NCBI RefSeq assembly: GCF_024166365.1 | Contig: NC_064830.1 | Location: 90,264,968 to 90,328,967, forward strand | Source of the DNA: Elephas maximus indicus | Taxonomy: Eukaryota; Chordata; Mammalia; Proboscidea; Elephantidae | Direction: 5' to 3' | DNA length: 64,000 bases | In this document: positions 22,070 to 32,645 of the stretch, piece after piece | Numbering within the stretch: position 1 is the first letter of the stretch | How the letters are laid out: each line of letters begins with the position of its first letter | Translations under genes and position numbers: made by a program | The notes under the pieces: generated by a model | What the model saw: the letters and a program-made list of their open reading frames with translations, nothing else | Database searches by the model: none | Told to the model about the DNA's origin: nothing

Positions 22070-22440
22070 CAATAGAATGTAAGTTCCACCAGTGCAGGGA
22101 TTTTTGTCTGTTAGTGCTTGATGTATCCCCAGCCCCTGGAGCAGTGTCTGGAACATAGTATATGCCCAGTAAATATTTGTTAAATGAATGAATGTCTACA
22201 AGGCCAGGGTTGGTAAAGTGTCATGACAGAGAGCCTGAAGCCTAAAGGAGAAAAGACCAAGAACAACGAGCTAAATCTTCAGATACGTAGAAGGCTAAAA
22301 TTCTGTCAACAAATATTTATTGAGGGCCCATTCTGTTCTGGGTACTGAACCAGACTATGGGGATTCAGTTAAGGACAAGCCAGTCATGCCCCCTCCCTCC
22401 CCCCGGCCTCAAGAACTCACAGTCCACTGTAATGTTGAAT
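22070..22440 (+). repeat. L2 3' terminus and an unassigned ancient repeat
   Basis: L2-like at about 22070-22195 (AAGTTCCACCAGTGCAGGG to AAATATTTGTTAAATG). The other element at about 22305-22440 begins CAACAAATATTTATTGAGGG, like the copies at 6585 and 25735. Confidence 0.55.
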
Positions 22441-22879
22441 GTGGGCATTTTCCTGTGGACTCCAGAGTAGAACCAGGTGGAAGGCGGGGGTGGGGGTGTA
22501 AGTGGCAGGGAAGGGAACGGTTCGATATAACGCAGACACTTTCCTCAGCCTGAGCTGCCCCGAAATGGCCTTGCTGCTTGGAAGGTGATGAGTGCAGCGG
22601 GACTGCAGTGTTCAAGCAGGGCGGCTGACCGCCCACCTGTCAGAGGCTGTGCCAGGAGTATGCGGGAGAGAAGATTCTGCTTTGGGTGAGGTCACTTTCC
22701 ACCCCCAGATTCTCTGCCTACAAAGCCCTGCAATTCTCTAACGCTAAAAACTCAGATCTTATTATTCTCTGACTTTCAAGGTCCCATGATACTGACAGCT
22801 CCAAACTCTAAGTCAGCCTCTGCCCACGCCCCTGAACCCAAAAGAAATAAGAGAAATTCAGCAAGGGTCCTACCACCCA

Positions 22880-23591
22880 CTGCCTCAAAAGGCCTCTCTG
22901 GTGGTACTCAGCGTCGCCCCCCAACTCTTGGGGGCTGTAGGGGTGTAGCTCGGTCGCGGGAGAGCCGGGGACATCGTGGGGAGGAGGGTGTCCCAGAAAA
23001 GGAGTTCATAGAGCCGGTACACGTGACACTGAAAACATCAAGTTCTGCGGTCCGCGGGGCTGAGATGGGGCCGGTCACATGACGCAGGGGGCCACCATGG
23101 GGTGATGTGAGACGAGGGGCCTCTCATATGACGTCCAAATGACGCATTCCCACCCCTTTTGGCAACTAGATTTCCGTTGGAAGATGAGACTGTTCCCGTA
23201 AAGGGACCGGGTTCTCACATCCTTGAAGTTTTGCTTCCGTTCGGGGCGCCACAGCTTCCGACTTCCTCCTCTCCCTGGGGCAAGGGAGAGACGCGTCCTT
23301 GTGCGCATGCCCCGAATCTTCCCAGCGGGGGCGGGGCTGAGGCTACGGGAGCTGGTAGGGGGGGAAGAAGAGGGAATACCAACCTGTGGAATCGGGGGGG
23401 TATCCGAGGCTGGCTCCTTCCCATTGGCTGTGGACCGTGCAAGGGACAGAGCCTCTGGCGGCTCGTGGAGGTGTTGGGGTCCGCAGGGTGAGGGAGGGGA
23501 GCGTCAGAGTGTGAGTGGGGAAGGGAGTTCCAAACTTAGATCCTTGAGGCCCTCGGGGCTCAGGCGCGGGGGAGAGGGAGCTCGGGCCGTC
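22880..23591 (+). promoter_or_regulatory. STX4: STX4 CpG-island promoter and 5' UTR
   Basis: CpG-rich sequence ending at the STX4 start codon. Visible sites are an E-box CACGTGAC (23020-23027), TCACATGACGC (23075-23084), a CRE-like TGACGTC (23129-23135) with a nearby ATGACGCA (23139-23146), an NRF1-like TGCGCATGC (23302-23310) and a GGGGCGGGG Sp1 box near 23328. There is no TATA box. Site use is inferred from motif match only. Confidence 0.65.
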
Positions 23592-23621
23592 ATGCGGGAC
23601 AGGACCCACGAGCTGAGGCAG
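23592..23621 (+). CDS. STX4: STX4 coding exon 1
   Basis: Ten codons [10 protein letters not shown], donor GTGAGG, phase 0, same length as STX1B exon 1. Confidence 0.96.
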
Positions 23622-26600
23622 GTGAGGAGTCGGTGCAGCAGGGTTGGGAGCGGACAAACGGGGTGGATTTGGCTGGAATGCGGGACTTCTGGTCCTCGGG
23701 GCAGGGAAGGGTGGCTGATGGCAGGGAAGGAAAGACCCGGAAGCCCGTCGGTTCCGTGGGGCGAGAGCAGTAGCAAGAAAGTAGTGCCAATGACCCCGGC
23801 TCTGGCAGGGAGATGACAGCTCGGACGATGAAGACAAGGAGCGGGTCGCGCTTATGATGCACCCGGGCACGGCCTGGCTGGGGGACCCGGACGATGAGTT
23901 CTTCCAGCAGGTAAGGGGCTGCGGTCTTGGCCTAGATTTGCGAGGGGACGGGGCTGGAGAAAATGAAGAGCAGTGCGGCCTGGAGTACCCCGTGTCTCCT
24001 TTAGCTTTCGCTGTCACCCTCCCCAGGTCAGGACAATTCGGCAAACTATTGTCGAGCTGGAGAATAAAGTCCGGGAGTTGGAGAAGCAGCAGGTTACCAT
24101 CCTGGCCACGCCCCTTCCCGAGGACAGTGAGTGAAACCCCGGGTGCAGAGCGCATGCTCAGTCCTAGGGGTTGTGGGGGTTGTAGTTCCATGCAGGTGGT
24201 GGCCGGGGTGGTTGGTTGAGGTAGGAACTGTTGTTTTGGGAGTTATGGTCATCTCTTGTTCAGGCATGAAGCAGGACCTGCAGAACCTGCGCGAGGAGAT
24301 CAAACAGCTGGGGAGGGAAATCCGCACACAGCTGAAGGGTGAGCTCCTAGAACTTCAGATATATCCTTTCTTCTGATCCTACCTACCTGCTGGTACATCT
24401 GGGGAGTGTGGAATGTGTGGCCCAGAGAGGCTGGTGGTATATCCAGGTCACACAGTAGGCCTCTAAAACCTTGGTCTTCCAGTGTCCAGTCCAGCACACT
24501 TTCCACAGCAAACGCCTGATTTTTTCCTGTACTTTTATTTACAATGAAACCATTGACTCCTACAATTCCTCCTGCCCAGTGTGCATTCTTTGTGCAAGCA
24601 GATGGGGGTTTTATTAGGAGACCTCTGCATACCTGTGGGAATTGACTGATGCATTGTAAACCAAAAATACACTTTCTACTCTTAGAGGCTTAGAATTAAT
24701 CATTTTACGCTAAATTGTATTTCCCTTAAAAAGTCTGTGGATGCAAACACCTTCCTGTTGTGTGGCTGGGGGTTGGCCCTCGCTCTGTGTCCTCATCCTC
24801 AGTCTTCAGAAGCCACAGGTCAACCCCTGCCCTTACCCTGGTGTCTTCCCACAGCAATAGAGCCCCAGAAGGAGGAAGCTGATGATAATTATAACTCAGT
24901 CAACATGAGGATGAGAAAAACCCAGGTAGGTTTCTTGTTCTGAGAACTAGGACATTCCAGCAAGTGTTTCATAGATCATTAGATGGCAGAAGTGAAAACA
25001 AAGGGCCCTTAGAGATCAAGTCCAACCTGATAATTTTCCAAATGAGGAAACTGAGGCTCAGAGAGAGAAAGGGTTCACCCAAGGTCAAGAACCCAGGTCT
25101 TCTGATTCCCAATCCATTTTAACAGTTGCTGAGTCCCCAGATATGTCCTAGGCTCAGCTGTGGGAGATATACTTTCCTGAGGTGGGGAGTTACAGGTTGA
25201 GTAGGACTTGATGACTAATGGTGCTCTGCCCAAGGAAGGAGAGGGAGAAGTCAAATGACTAGGGGTTTCCAGCCCACATGACAAGGACAAACTTGAATTT
25301 GGGAAGTCAGGAAGAGGAACTGCCCTGAGGGAAAGGTCACTGAATCAACATCTTAGTTAGGAGCTTCGAGGTGATCTGATGGGCCCCTTCTGGGTGTCCA
25401 GTGAGGACTGGTTGGGGTTGTTGGAGGTCATGGTTACAGTAGGTGAGCCCAGAGCTCAGCAAAGACCTCAGATCAAAGAAGGAGAGGTTTGGGCATCTTG
25501 AGAGCAGATGTGCCTCTGAAGAAGGAATGCAAGGAATGAACGCATTTCAGACATTGGGGGAAGACAAGGCAGGACAAAGAAGCCTCACAGAAGTCCAGAG
25601 AGGGTATTTCAGCAGGAGCCATGGTGGATATTTTTGTGAGAGGCAGAGGGCCTAGACAGACCTGTAAATCTGTACGTCAGGCTGACTGCCAGGAGTCCTG
25701 GCACACCTGTAGGCTCTAAGGAGAGAGGCCAGCAGTCAGCAAACATTCAACAACTATTTATTGAGTGCCTACTGACTTTTCTTGTTGTTTGGGTTGCAAA
25801 ACAGTGAACCAAACAAAGATCCCCACTCTCATAGAGCTTACATTCTGGTGGGAACAGACAATCACCACAGTAAACATTAAATTATTTTAGAACATTGTAA
25901 GTATTAAAGAAAAAAAACAAAATAGAGCAGGAGAAGGATTGAAAGTGCTGGGAGAAGGTAGGGTTGCAATTTAAAGGTGGAGAAGGCCTCATTCAGAAGA
26001 CGACATTTGAACAAATACTTAAAAGTCTTTGTGGGGAATCAGCATTCTAGGCAAGGAACAGGCCTAAGGTGCAAGTGTGCTTTGCTCAGGGAGGAATAAG
26101 GATGCCACTGTGGCTGCAGGGAGCGAGTGAGGGGACAGCAGTGGTAGGTGGTGAGGTCATTGAGGCAGTGGGGGAGGGGCAGATCATGTAGGGCCTTGTA
26201 GGTCCTGGTAAGAGCTCTAGCTTTTCCTCTTAGAGAAATGGGAGAACCTTTTCAAGCCGTCATAAGGTAGTTAAGGCACAGACACCTCACGATAGCTCAT
26301 GCTGTTTGCTCACTGTACCCTCGGGGATGCTGAGGCCCAAACCAGGCAGGGATCCTCCCCAAGGTACCCAACCTATGTTCTCCACCTATAGCATGGAGTC
26401 CTGTCTCAGCAATTCGTGGAGCTCATCAACAAGTGCAACTCGATGCAGTCTGAATACCGGGAGAAGAACGTGGAGCGGATTCGAAGGCAGCTGAAGATCA
26501 GTGCGTGTGGTCCCCAGCCCCAGCGTGGAGCGGGAGGGATGGGAGTACCGTGACCCCACACACAGCCTGGCCTCTTCCTTCACAGCCAATGCTGGGATGG

Positions 26601-28334
26601 TGTCTGACGAGGAGCTGGAACAGATGCTGGACAGTGGGCAGAGCGAGGTGTTCGTGTCCAATGTGAGTGGCCACAGCCAGCCTCCCTCTGCTGGGCCTCC
26701 CATCCTGCCTGAACCCAGGACCTTTTTGTTTAAGGGAATACTGAGGCACAGACGGGAATTCACTGGCTTGCCCAGAGTCACTCATCAGGGCCCTGGCCCC
26801 AGTTCAAGGCCATATTGCTGCTCCCAGAGCTCAACAGGAACTTCTGACCTGCTGCTGGTCTCCCTGTGACCTACCTTCCCCACTTCTATCCACCCTCCCA
26901 GATACTGAAGGATACACAGGTGACCCGGCAGGCCCTAAATGAGATTTCAGCCCGGCACAGCGAAATCCAGCAGCTTGAACGCAGTATCCGTGAGCTTCAC
27001 GAGATCTTCACTTTTCTGGCTACTGAGGTGGAGATGCAGGTGGGCACTCCAGGCAGCTAGCTGGGCTTGGCCCCATCCAAGTTGGCTCCACCTCCAGAAG
27101 TGAGACCATTCTCCATCAGAACCTCCAGCCAAGACTGTTGGCATTCCTCATCCTTAGCCTCTCCCAGGAGGTTTTGGTCTCTTACAGGTTTGGCCATGCC
27201 CCCAGGATGAGCCTTCCCTAGACATGAGGCCACACACCAGTCAGAGCCCCCAGCCAGGGGCTTCCATCCTTAGCTGTGCCCCCAAAATTGTGTGCACCTC
27301 CACAATACTTGGCTACACCTATCCAGATGATCATTCCTCCACACATGGTGACCTGTATCCCCCTTCCCCGCCCCAACAACTCCCAACTTGAACTTGCCTC
27401 AGGTATAACCCCAGCCCTGGCTCCTCTTCCACCCACAGAGTTCACTCTTATACCCTCAAGAGTTCCTGTCAAAGTTGCCCCTTAGAAGGTCTGCTTCTTA
27501 AAATCTGTACACAGTTGGGGGCATGGAGTTCTTCCCCTAGCCCTGGTTATATGGGATGAGATGAGCTTCCAGTCCTGTCCTGGAGCAACTGACCTCAGGT
27601 AGTGCTATAGCCTATGTCCTTTTGCAGCGAGGCGTCAAGGGGAAGTGATTTCATTCAATAGTAGTACCAGGACCTTGAAGGCTGGCAGTGCCATGAGGAG
27701 GCAGGGCTGGGGAAGGGCTTCACAGCAGCTGGGAGACAAGCCTGGAAGAATGAGTGGATTCAGACAGATTTGTAAGGGAACAAAGGTTCCCCCTCTGTGA
27801 AGAGGTTTGAGCCATCAGTGCAAACGAGGTTGTGTGGGGAGCAGGAGAGAAGGGACCATGTGATAGAAGGGTGCTTGGAAGCCACCCTCAGGAGTCTGAA
27901 CTTTTGCCAGGTCTGTTCCTGCCTCCATTCTTTGTTAGCGCAGTTTCTTCTACCAGGAATATCCTCAGCCATTGGGTCTGGAGTGGGCAGACAGAGGGGC
28001 TACTGGGCCCCCCAGCCCCAGCCAACCCGACCCCCCTGAGCTGCCCCTCCTCTGAGCAGGGGGAGATGATCAACCGGATTGAGAAGAACATCCTGAGCTC
28101 AGCGGACTACGTGGAACGTGGGCAGGAGCACGTCAAGATAGCCCTGGAGAACCAGAAGAAGGCACGGAAGGTGAGCTTCTCCCCAAAGTGACCTGAATGC
28201 CCCTTGGACCCCTCCTGAATGAACTTCCCTGAGCCCCTCCTCTTCTACAGAAGAAAATCTTGATTACCATCTGCGTGTCCATTACTGTCCTCATCCTGGC
28301 TGTCATCATTGGCATTGCCATAGCGGTTGGATAG
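23592..28334 (+). CDS. STX4: Syntaxin-4, complete
   Basis: Plasma-membrane Qa-SNARE. With SNAP23 and VAMP partners it fuses secretory and GLUT4 vesicles, and its N-peptide and closed form bind Munc18c (STXBP3). Ten coding exons (23592-23621, 23809-23910, 24027-24126, 24264-24338, 24855-24925, 26392-26500, 26586-26662, 26902-27039, 28060-28170, 28251-28334) sum to 897 bp, 298 residues; human, from memory, has 297. Order: N-peptide [10 protein letters not shown]; acidic linker; three-helix Habc domain about 40-155; SNARE motif about 201-263 with the zero-layer Gln at residue 234; a KK-flanked tail anchor about 274-298. Signature stretches include [20 protein letters not shown] and [18 protein letters not shown]. 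Every junction has GT/AG and keeps frame. Exon lengths parallel STX1B. The start is the first ATG of the conserved N-peptide inside a CpG island. Confidence 0.98.
23809..23910 (+). CDS. STX4: STX4 coding exon 2
   Basis: 102 bp, [20 protein letters not shown] through DDEFFQQ. Acceptor TCTGGCAG, donor GTAAGG. It is longer than STX1B exon 2 by nine codons. Confidence 0.96.
24027..24126 (+). CDS. STX4: STX4 coding exon 3
   Basis: 100 bp, [20 protein letters not shown] through PLPED plus one base. Acceptor CCCCAG, donor GTGAGT. Habc helix A. Confidence 0.96.
24264..24338 (+). CDS. STX4: STX4 coding exon 4
   Basis: 75 bp, [20 protein letters not shown] through RTQLK plus one base. Acceptor TGTTCAG, donor GTGAGC. 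Confidence 0.96.
24855..24925 (+). CDS. STX4: STX4 coding exon 5
   Basis: 71 bp, [20 protein letters not shown] then RKTQ. Acceptor CCCACAG, donor GTAGGT. The preceding 516-bp intron holds no recognised repeat. Confidence 0.96.
24926..26391 (+). other. STX4: STX4 intron 5
   Basis: About 1.5 kb. It holds an antisense MIR at about 25010-25130 (GAGGAAACTGAGGCTCAG) and a long copy of the unassigned ancient repeat at about 25735-26270 (CAACAACTATTTATTGAGTG to GATCATGTAGGGCCTTGTAGG). Confidence 0.6.
26392..26500 (+). CDS. STX4: STX4 coding exon 6
   Basis: 109 bp, [20 protein letters not shown] through RRQLKI plus one base. Acceptor CCTATAG, donor GTGCGT. Habc helix C. Confidence 0.96.
26586..26662 (+). 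CDS. STX4: STX4 coding exon 7
   Basis: 77 bp, [20 protein letters not shown] through VFVSN. Acceptor CTTCACAG, donor GTGAGT. Linker between Habc and the SNARE motif. Confidence 0.96.
26902..27039 (+). CDS. STX4: STX4 coding exon 8
   Basis: 138 bp, [20 protein letters not shown] through EVEMQ. Acceptor CTCCCAG, donor GTGGGC. The zero-layer Gln of the SNARE motif is the last codon of this exon. Confidence 0.96.
27040..28059 (+). other. STX4: STX4 intron 8
   Basis: About 1.0 kb, C-rich, with no recognised repeat or additional exon. Confidence 0.6.
28060..28170 (+). CDS. STX4: STX4 coding exon 9
   Basis: 111 bp, [20 protein letters not shown] through KKARK. Acceptor GAGCAG, donor GTGAGC. C-terminal half of the SNARE motif. 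Confidence 0.96.
28251..28334 (+). CDS. STX4: STX4 coding exon 10 with stop
   Basis: 84 bp including TAG. Encodes [20 protein letters not shown] then GIAIAVG, a single C-terminal membrane anchor. Acceptor TTCTACAG. Confidence 0.96.
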   Translation, partial: KKILITICVSITVLILAVIIGIAIAVG

Positions 28335-28347
28335 CGTCATGCATTTG

Positions 28348-28453
28348 GTGAGATACTGGGGGCCTGACCCCCCGCCTGCCCCATCCCTGGCCTTCCTCCT
28401 TTTCCCCCCTTTCCTCCTCCCCTCAGACCCTCTTCTCCCTCCTTCCCTTGCAG
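28348..28453 (+). other. STX4: Putative intron in the STX4 3' UTR
   Basis: GTGAGA follows GCATTTG 13 bases after the stop codon, and a polypyrimidine tract ending CCCTTGCAG precedes ACACCGGGAGCACC. The 106-bp spacing and good splice sites suggest that the 3' UTR is spliced. No transcript was available to prove it. Confidence 0.55.
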
Positions 28454-28682
28454 ACACCGGGAGCACCAGGAACTTGGGGCCTGGCCTTCTCTCCCAGCAG
28501 CAGAGGGACTGGGCAGAGCCTCCAGCCAGACTGCCTTCCCTGAACTGGCCTCTGTGCAGAGGAGCAGATGGTTTTTCTGGAGTTGGCAGCTGCCCATTCA
28601 TGAGGGCCTCCCCCCTCAGGCTACAATGCCTGGGGAGGTCCTGTAGCATCTTCTTTGGCTGGGACACATGGTTTTGTAAGAA

Positions 28683-28688
28683 ATTAAA
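28683..28688 (+). terminator. STX4: STX4 poly(A) signal ATTAAA
   Basis: ATTAAA about 350 bp after the stop codon, followed by an A-rich run and then GTTTGGAG and TGTGCATGTGTG, GT-rich as expected downstream of cleavage. Confidence 0.7.
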
Positions 28689-29604
28689 AAAGAAAAAAAA
28701 AAAAAGAGTTTGGAGACTCCCCTGTGCATGTGTGTTCCTGGAAGGGCTGGCCCAGGGTCTCCAGGAGTCCAGCCTCCCCATCCCTTGACCATCCTTGGAA
28801 GAATGGGTGGATTCAGATCCAGCCCAGGCAGACTCAGATCAGACTGCCTCCACCCTGTGACCACAGCAGGCTGGCACTGCTGTTCTCTCCCACATCAGGT
28901 TGTCCCAGCTCAGTATTGTCCATGGGGAAAGACCACTATGAATACCTATCCCTGAAACAAGACTGGGCCAGGCCAGGCTGGGACACAACGAGATGGGGTG
29001 GGGGAGGGGAGGAGATGGTGTGGCATCAGTTGGGTACTCCTGAGGCCAAGAGGAAGAGGAACCAGAAAAGTAACCGAGGCCGTTACTTTGGATAGAGTCG
29101 TCAGGGAATGTCTCCTATCAGAGGAGGTGGCATTTTGAGTGGAACGTTAAATGAGGAGCCAATTTTAAGAAGCAGGGGAAGAGGGTGCCAGGCAGAGGGA
29201 CCAGCAGGCCAGGCCCTGTGACCAGAAAAAAGCATTGCGTTTTATAAGAGTTAAACTTAGTGGCCCCCGGTCTGGACACCTGGTTTCTAAGGAGTTATGT
29301 GGCTGAAGCAGGGAGAGGAGGCAGAAGAGCCTGAGTCCTGGTTTCTCCGAGGCATCTGAGCTCCAGGCCCAAACTCTAAATTTCTAAGGGCAAGCGGCTT
29401 CTTGAAGCTTAGTTTCTGGAAAGGGATGTGGTTCCTGGTCCCGGATACTCAGTTTCTAAGGATAAACTGGGTCGTGGCTCAGGCTTGGCTGTAGTGCGGC
29501 AGCGCCTGACTCTCCTCCTCCCATCACCAAGGTCTAGGGTCCCGGTGCCAGCCGCCCAGTCCCATCCCACTTTCAATCCCACAGGCTCCTGCTGCCACTG
29601 CTGC

Positions 29605-30095
29605 TCCTGACTGCCCAGCCTTGGCCATGTAGTGCGCGCCACACGTGAGTGCCGGGGGTGACGTCTCTGGTCACTAGCGTGCCCTCGGACCCCTGCCCTG
29701 GACCTTGGGATGCGGGAGGGATCAGGGGACGGAACTGGTCCCAAGGACGGGACCAAATCAAGTCCCTGCCTGCTCTTTCCTTAATCCACGGTTGGTAGGC
29801 CACCTGCTGCGCCTCCCGGTGGCCCTAGCCTGGTGGTTGAACGGCGCCGGCGCCAGGTCCGAGCTTGCGAGTGTGGCGTGGGGTTTACTCGGAGTGGCTG
29901 AGACGGTGGCCATCGGAACTGGAAAACGATTGGGCAATGGACCTGGATGTTGTCCTCTAAGGACATCGAGATTGGTCCGTAGGCGGGCCTGAGAATGCCC
30001 CTGCTTTATTAAAAGCCAATTGGACCTAGGAAGCTGATGTGGGCTGGGCCTCAGGGAAGGCGTACCCACAGACGCACCCAAAAGTGATTGGATCA
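29605..30095. promoter_or_regulatory. Unassigned CpG-rich stretch with four CCAAT boxes
   Basis: CpG dinucleotides are dense from about 29610 to 29990, including a palindromic GGCGCCGGCGCC run near 29844, in otherwise CpG-poor intergenic DNA. ATTGG (reverse CCAAT) occurs at 29929, 29971, 30019 and 30087, one of them as the palindrome CCAATTGG. This could be a promoter of an unknown transcript or an enhancer. No matching coding frame is recognised. Confidence 0.45.
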
Positions 30096-30806
30096 CAGAG
30101 CACAGGGGGCGTGGCCAAACCTTCAAAGGAGGTGGGCAGGGCACTGGGAAGGGAAGAGTCAGGGACTTTACCCGAGAAGGCGCGGCCAGGGGCCAGGTCC
30201 TACTCCCCAGCCGCTGAATTCACATGGGAGTCGGGAAGGATACTTGTGCTTTCGGCCTGCGTAAGATCACGTGTCCTGTGTCCAGATGAAGCCCTAGGTA
30301 CCTACAGGAAAGGTCTCCCCACCCCCAGGAGTGTGCAAGCACAATCTGGATGCCCACCCGACAGGGAAGCTGCAGGGCAGGGGAACCCCTCCTCACTAGA
30401 AGACTGATTGGGGCCCCGGAGCCTCTGGGCTTCACTGATTCTGGTCCCTTCCTCCGGCAGCCTGCATCTCTTGTGGAATCTTGTCCCGTCTGGCACCTTT
30501 GTCCAACTCCCTTACCTCTCTGCCCGCAGAGTAAAAAGCAGGACCACGGCACCAACTGGGATCTGGTAGAGACTTTCGGCACCCGGCACCCACTGTGCCC
30601 CATCTACGCAGCTGGGTACCCCTGTGCAGCCGTGCCTTCTGCCTGGCCCTCCTCTGGACAGTACTACTGCTGAAAGACTGCACATCTGTCCCACACAACA
30701 AGCTGTCTAGAACCTCCTGGCAGAGGTGGGTAGATGTCAGGTGAGAAGGCCTCAGATGCCAAGTTCACTAGTTTGAACTGTCCGTGTGGGCAATGGGAAT
30801 CCATAG

Positions 30807-31219
30807 GTTATGGATTGAATTGTGTCCTCCCAAAATATGTTTTGGGATCCTAACCCCTATACCTGTGGATGTAATCCCATTTGGGAACAGGGTTTTCTTT
30901 GTTATGTTAACAAGGCCATATCAATGTAGAGTGTATCTTAAGCCAATCACTTTTGAGATATAAAAGAGCAGATCAGGCACAGAAGCAAGTAAGGACAAAC
31001 AGGGAAAGATAGATGCCAGTGGAGATCTACAAGGAATGCCAAGAACACCAGAGAAGCTGACATCGTTTCCTCCCAGAGTGGACAGAGAGAGCCATTCCCT
31101 ACAGCTCATGCCCTGAATTTGGACTTCTAGCCTCCTAAACTGTGAGAAAATAGATTTCTTTTTGCTAAAGCCACCCACCTGTCATATTTCTGTTATAGCA
31201 GCCCTAAGAAACTAAGACA
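30807..31219 (+). mobile_element. Solo LTR, MaLR-like (fossil, related family)
   Basis: Starts TATGGATTGAATTGTGTCC and ends AACTAAGACA. It shares AAGCCAATCACTTTTGAGAT, GAATTTGGACTTCTAGCC and the 3' terminus with the other LTRs in this interval, but its 5' half differs. Old. Confidence 0.7.
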
Positions 31220-31759
31220 CTTGAGCAAGTGAGTAACAAGTTTGGAGCAGGTCTGACACAGGCAAGTGGACAAGTGGATCCATGCACTGGAGATTTCACA
31301 GGCTCCCCTGTGTATACTGTTTTTTTTGTGTGGGAAACTGACCTGAACGAGGGGCAAGGGCCAGATTTTGCACTGAAATCCTGGCTTGGCTGCTCTCAGC
31401 CCAACATTCAGGGAGTAGGGTCTTGGATAGTGTGACTTTTCCAAATCCACCTTGTATCACAACCTTTCATCTGCAGCTCTCTTCACTTAATTGTCTCACT
31501 CATTCAATATTTCATGGTTCAAATTCCTAAGAAAGGGAATCTGATTGGTCCAATCAACTCTCCAGGTCAGGCTACATTGACCTGCCTGTGAATTGTCTGC
31601 TTTCGAGTCAAGGCTTAGGCAAGGTATATGTGAGGCATTTCATGGTACAAAATGCTGCAGCAGAGTGTGTATATCTGAGGAAGGGAGGAGTGAACAAACT
31701 CAGTAATCGAAATTTCTGGTACATCCCACTGTAGGTTGTATTCTTGTTCCAAATGTTTA

Positions 31760-32130
31760 CTGTCCTTCCCTGCTGGTTCTCTCACTAGAGGATTATGCAT
31801 TCATGCCCCACTCACAACAAGCTTGGCTATATGACTTCATTTGGCCAATGGACTGTGAGTAGAATTGTCAAGCACCTCTTCCAAATAGAAGCTTTAAGTG
31901 CCATGAGTAGTCTTCCAGCCTTGCTTTTCTTTTTCCTCTGCCATGAGCCTGGACATTTCCAGATCAAGACTTCTCCTTCAGCCTGGAACCCAGAATGAAG
32001 ATGATGAGAATTTGAGCTCTAGCCCACCTGCAAAATGATACATAAGTGAGATAAAAGCCTCTTTTGCTGTGAGCCACTAATATTTGAGGGTTGTTCCCAC
32101 ATCATTATGTAGTCTAAATGAACTGTTTCA
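31760..32130 (+). mobile_element. Ancient LTR remnant, MaLR-like (fossil)
   Basis: GGCTATATGACTTCATTTGG and GAAGCTTTAAGTGCCATG are shared in kind with 35540-35895, and a GAGCCACTAATATTTGAGG box lies near the 3' end. Heavily diverged. Confidence 0.4.
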
Positions 32131-32645
32131 GAATTAATGCCCAGAAGTGGGGTGCTATACAATAAAAACTAAACCTAAACTTTGTGGCCAGGCAATGGAT
32201 GATGAAGAAATTATCATTGGAAGTTGGAAAGACGGTGACCCATGTTACACAGTGGTGAAGCATTTGGTTAAACTGTAAGCTGGTGATAACTAAGAAGATA
32301 AATAATGTCCAAATGAGCTTGGGACTTTAGAGTAAAAAAAAAAAAAGATTGGGAAAGCAAATGTTAGTAGCATGCATTCGTTGCTTTGGATGCATTTGGC
32401 AAGTTACCATAAGAGAAGTGACTTAGAAACTAATTTGCCAGTTTTTAAGCAAGAATGGGAGAGAATATAGACACTTTAGGCAAGTGATCCACATTGTCAA
32501 CCAGTAAAAAATATAATTGAGAAGGCCTTTAAACAACAAACATCTTTGTGACAAGGGCCATATCAAGTGTGTGTCTGTTGTGTCTTTGTTAAAAAAAACA
32601 CCCTGAATTGATCTAAGTGGTCCTCATTAAGTCTTTTCAGTTAGT

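Larger units (their letters stand above)
11121..22880. other. STX1B-STX4 intergenic interval (head to head)
   Basis: About 11.8 kb between the two syntaxin promoters. It is mostly old L2, MIR and L1 remnants, four AfroSINEs (14645, 15445, 17520, 18481), a MIR-RTE chimera and some unique sequence. I find no conserved-looking open frame or RNA gene. Confidence 0.7.

Noticed and set aside
23343-24191. 282-codon minus-strand open frame across the STX4 promoter and exons 1-3
   Set aside because: It runs antisense through conserved STX4 exons and CpG-rich DNA, and its product is Pro/Ser-rich without recognisable domains.
28250-28706. Processed pseudogene signature (A-rich run after STX4)
   Set aside because: The gene has nine coding-region introns with good splice sites and a CpG-island promoter, so the A run is simply part of the 3' end.
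30350-30673. 107-codon plus-strand open frame as a new gene
   Set aside because: An acceptor-like site lies inside it, but the product matches nothing I know and no start context or partner exon is evident; kept only as part of the CpG-stretch finding.
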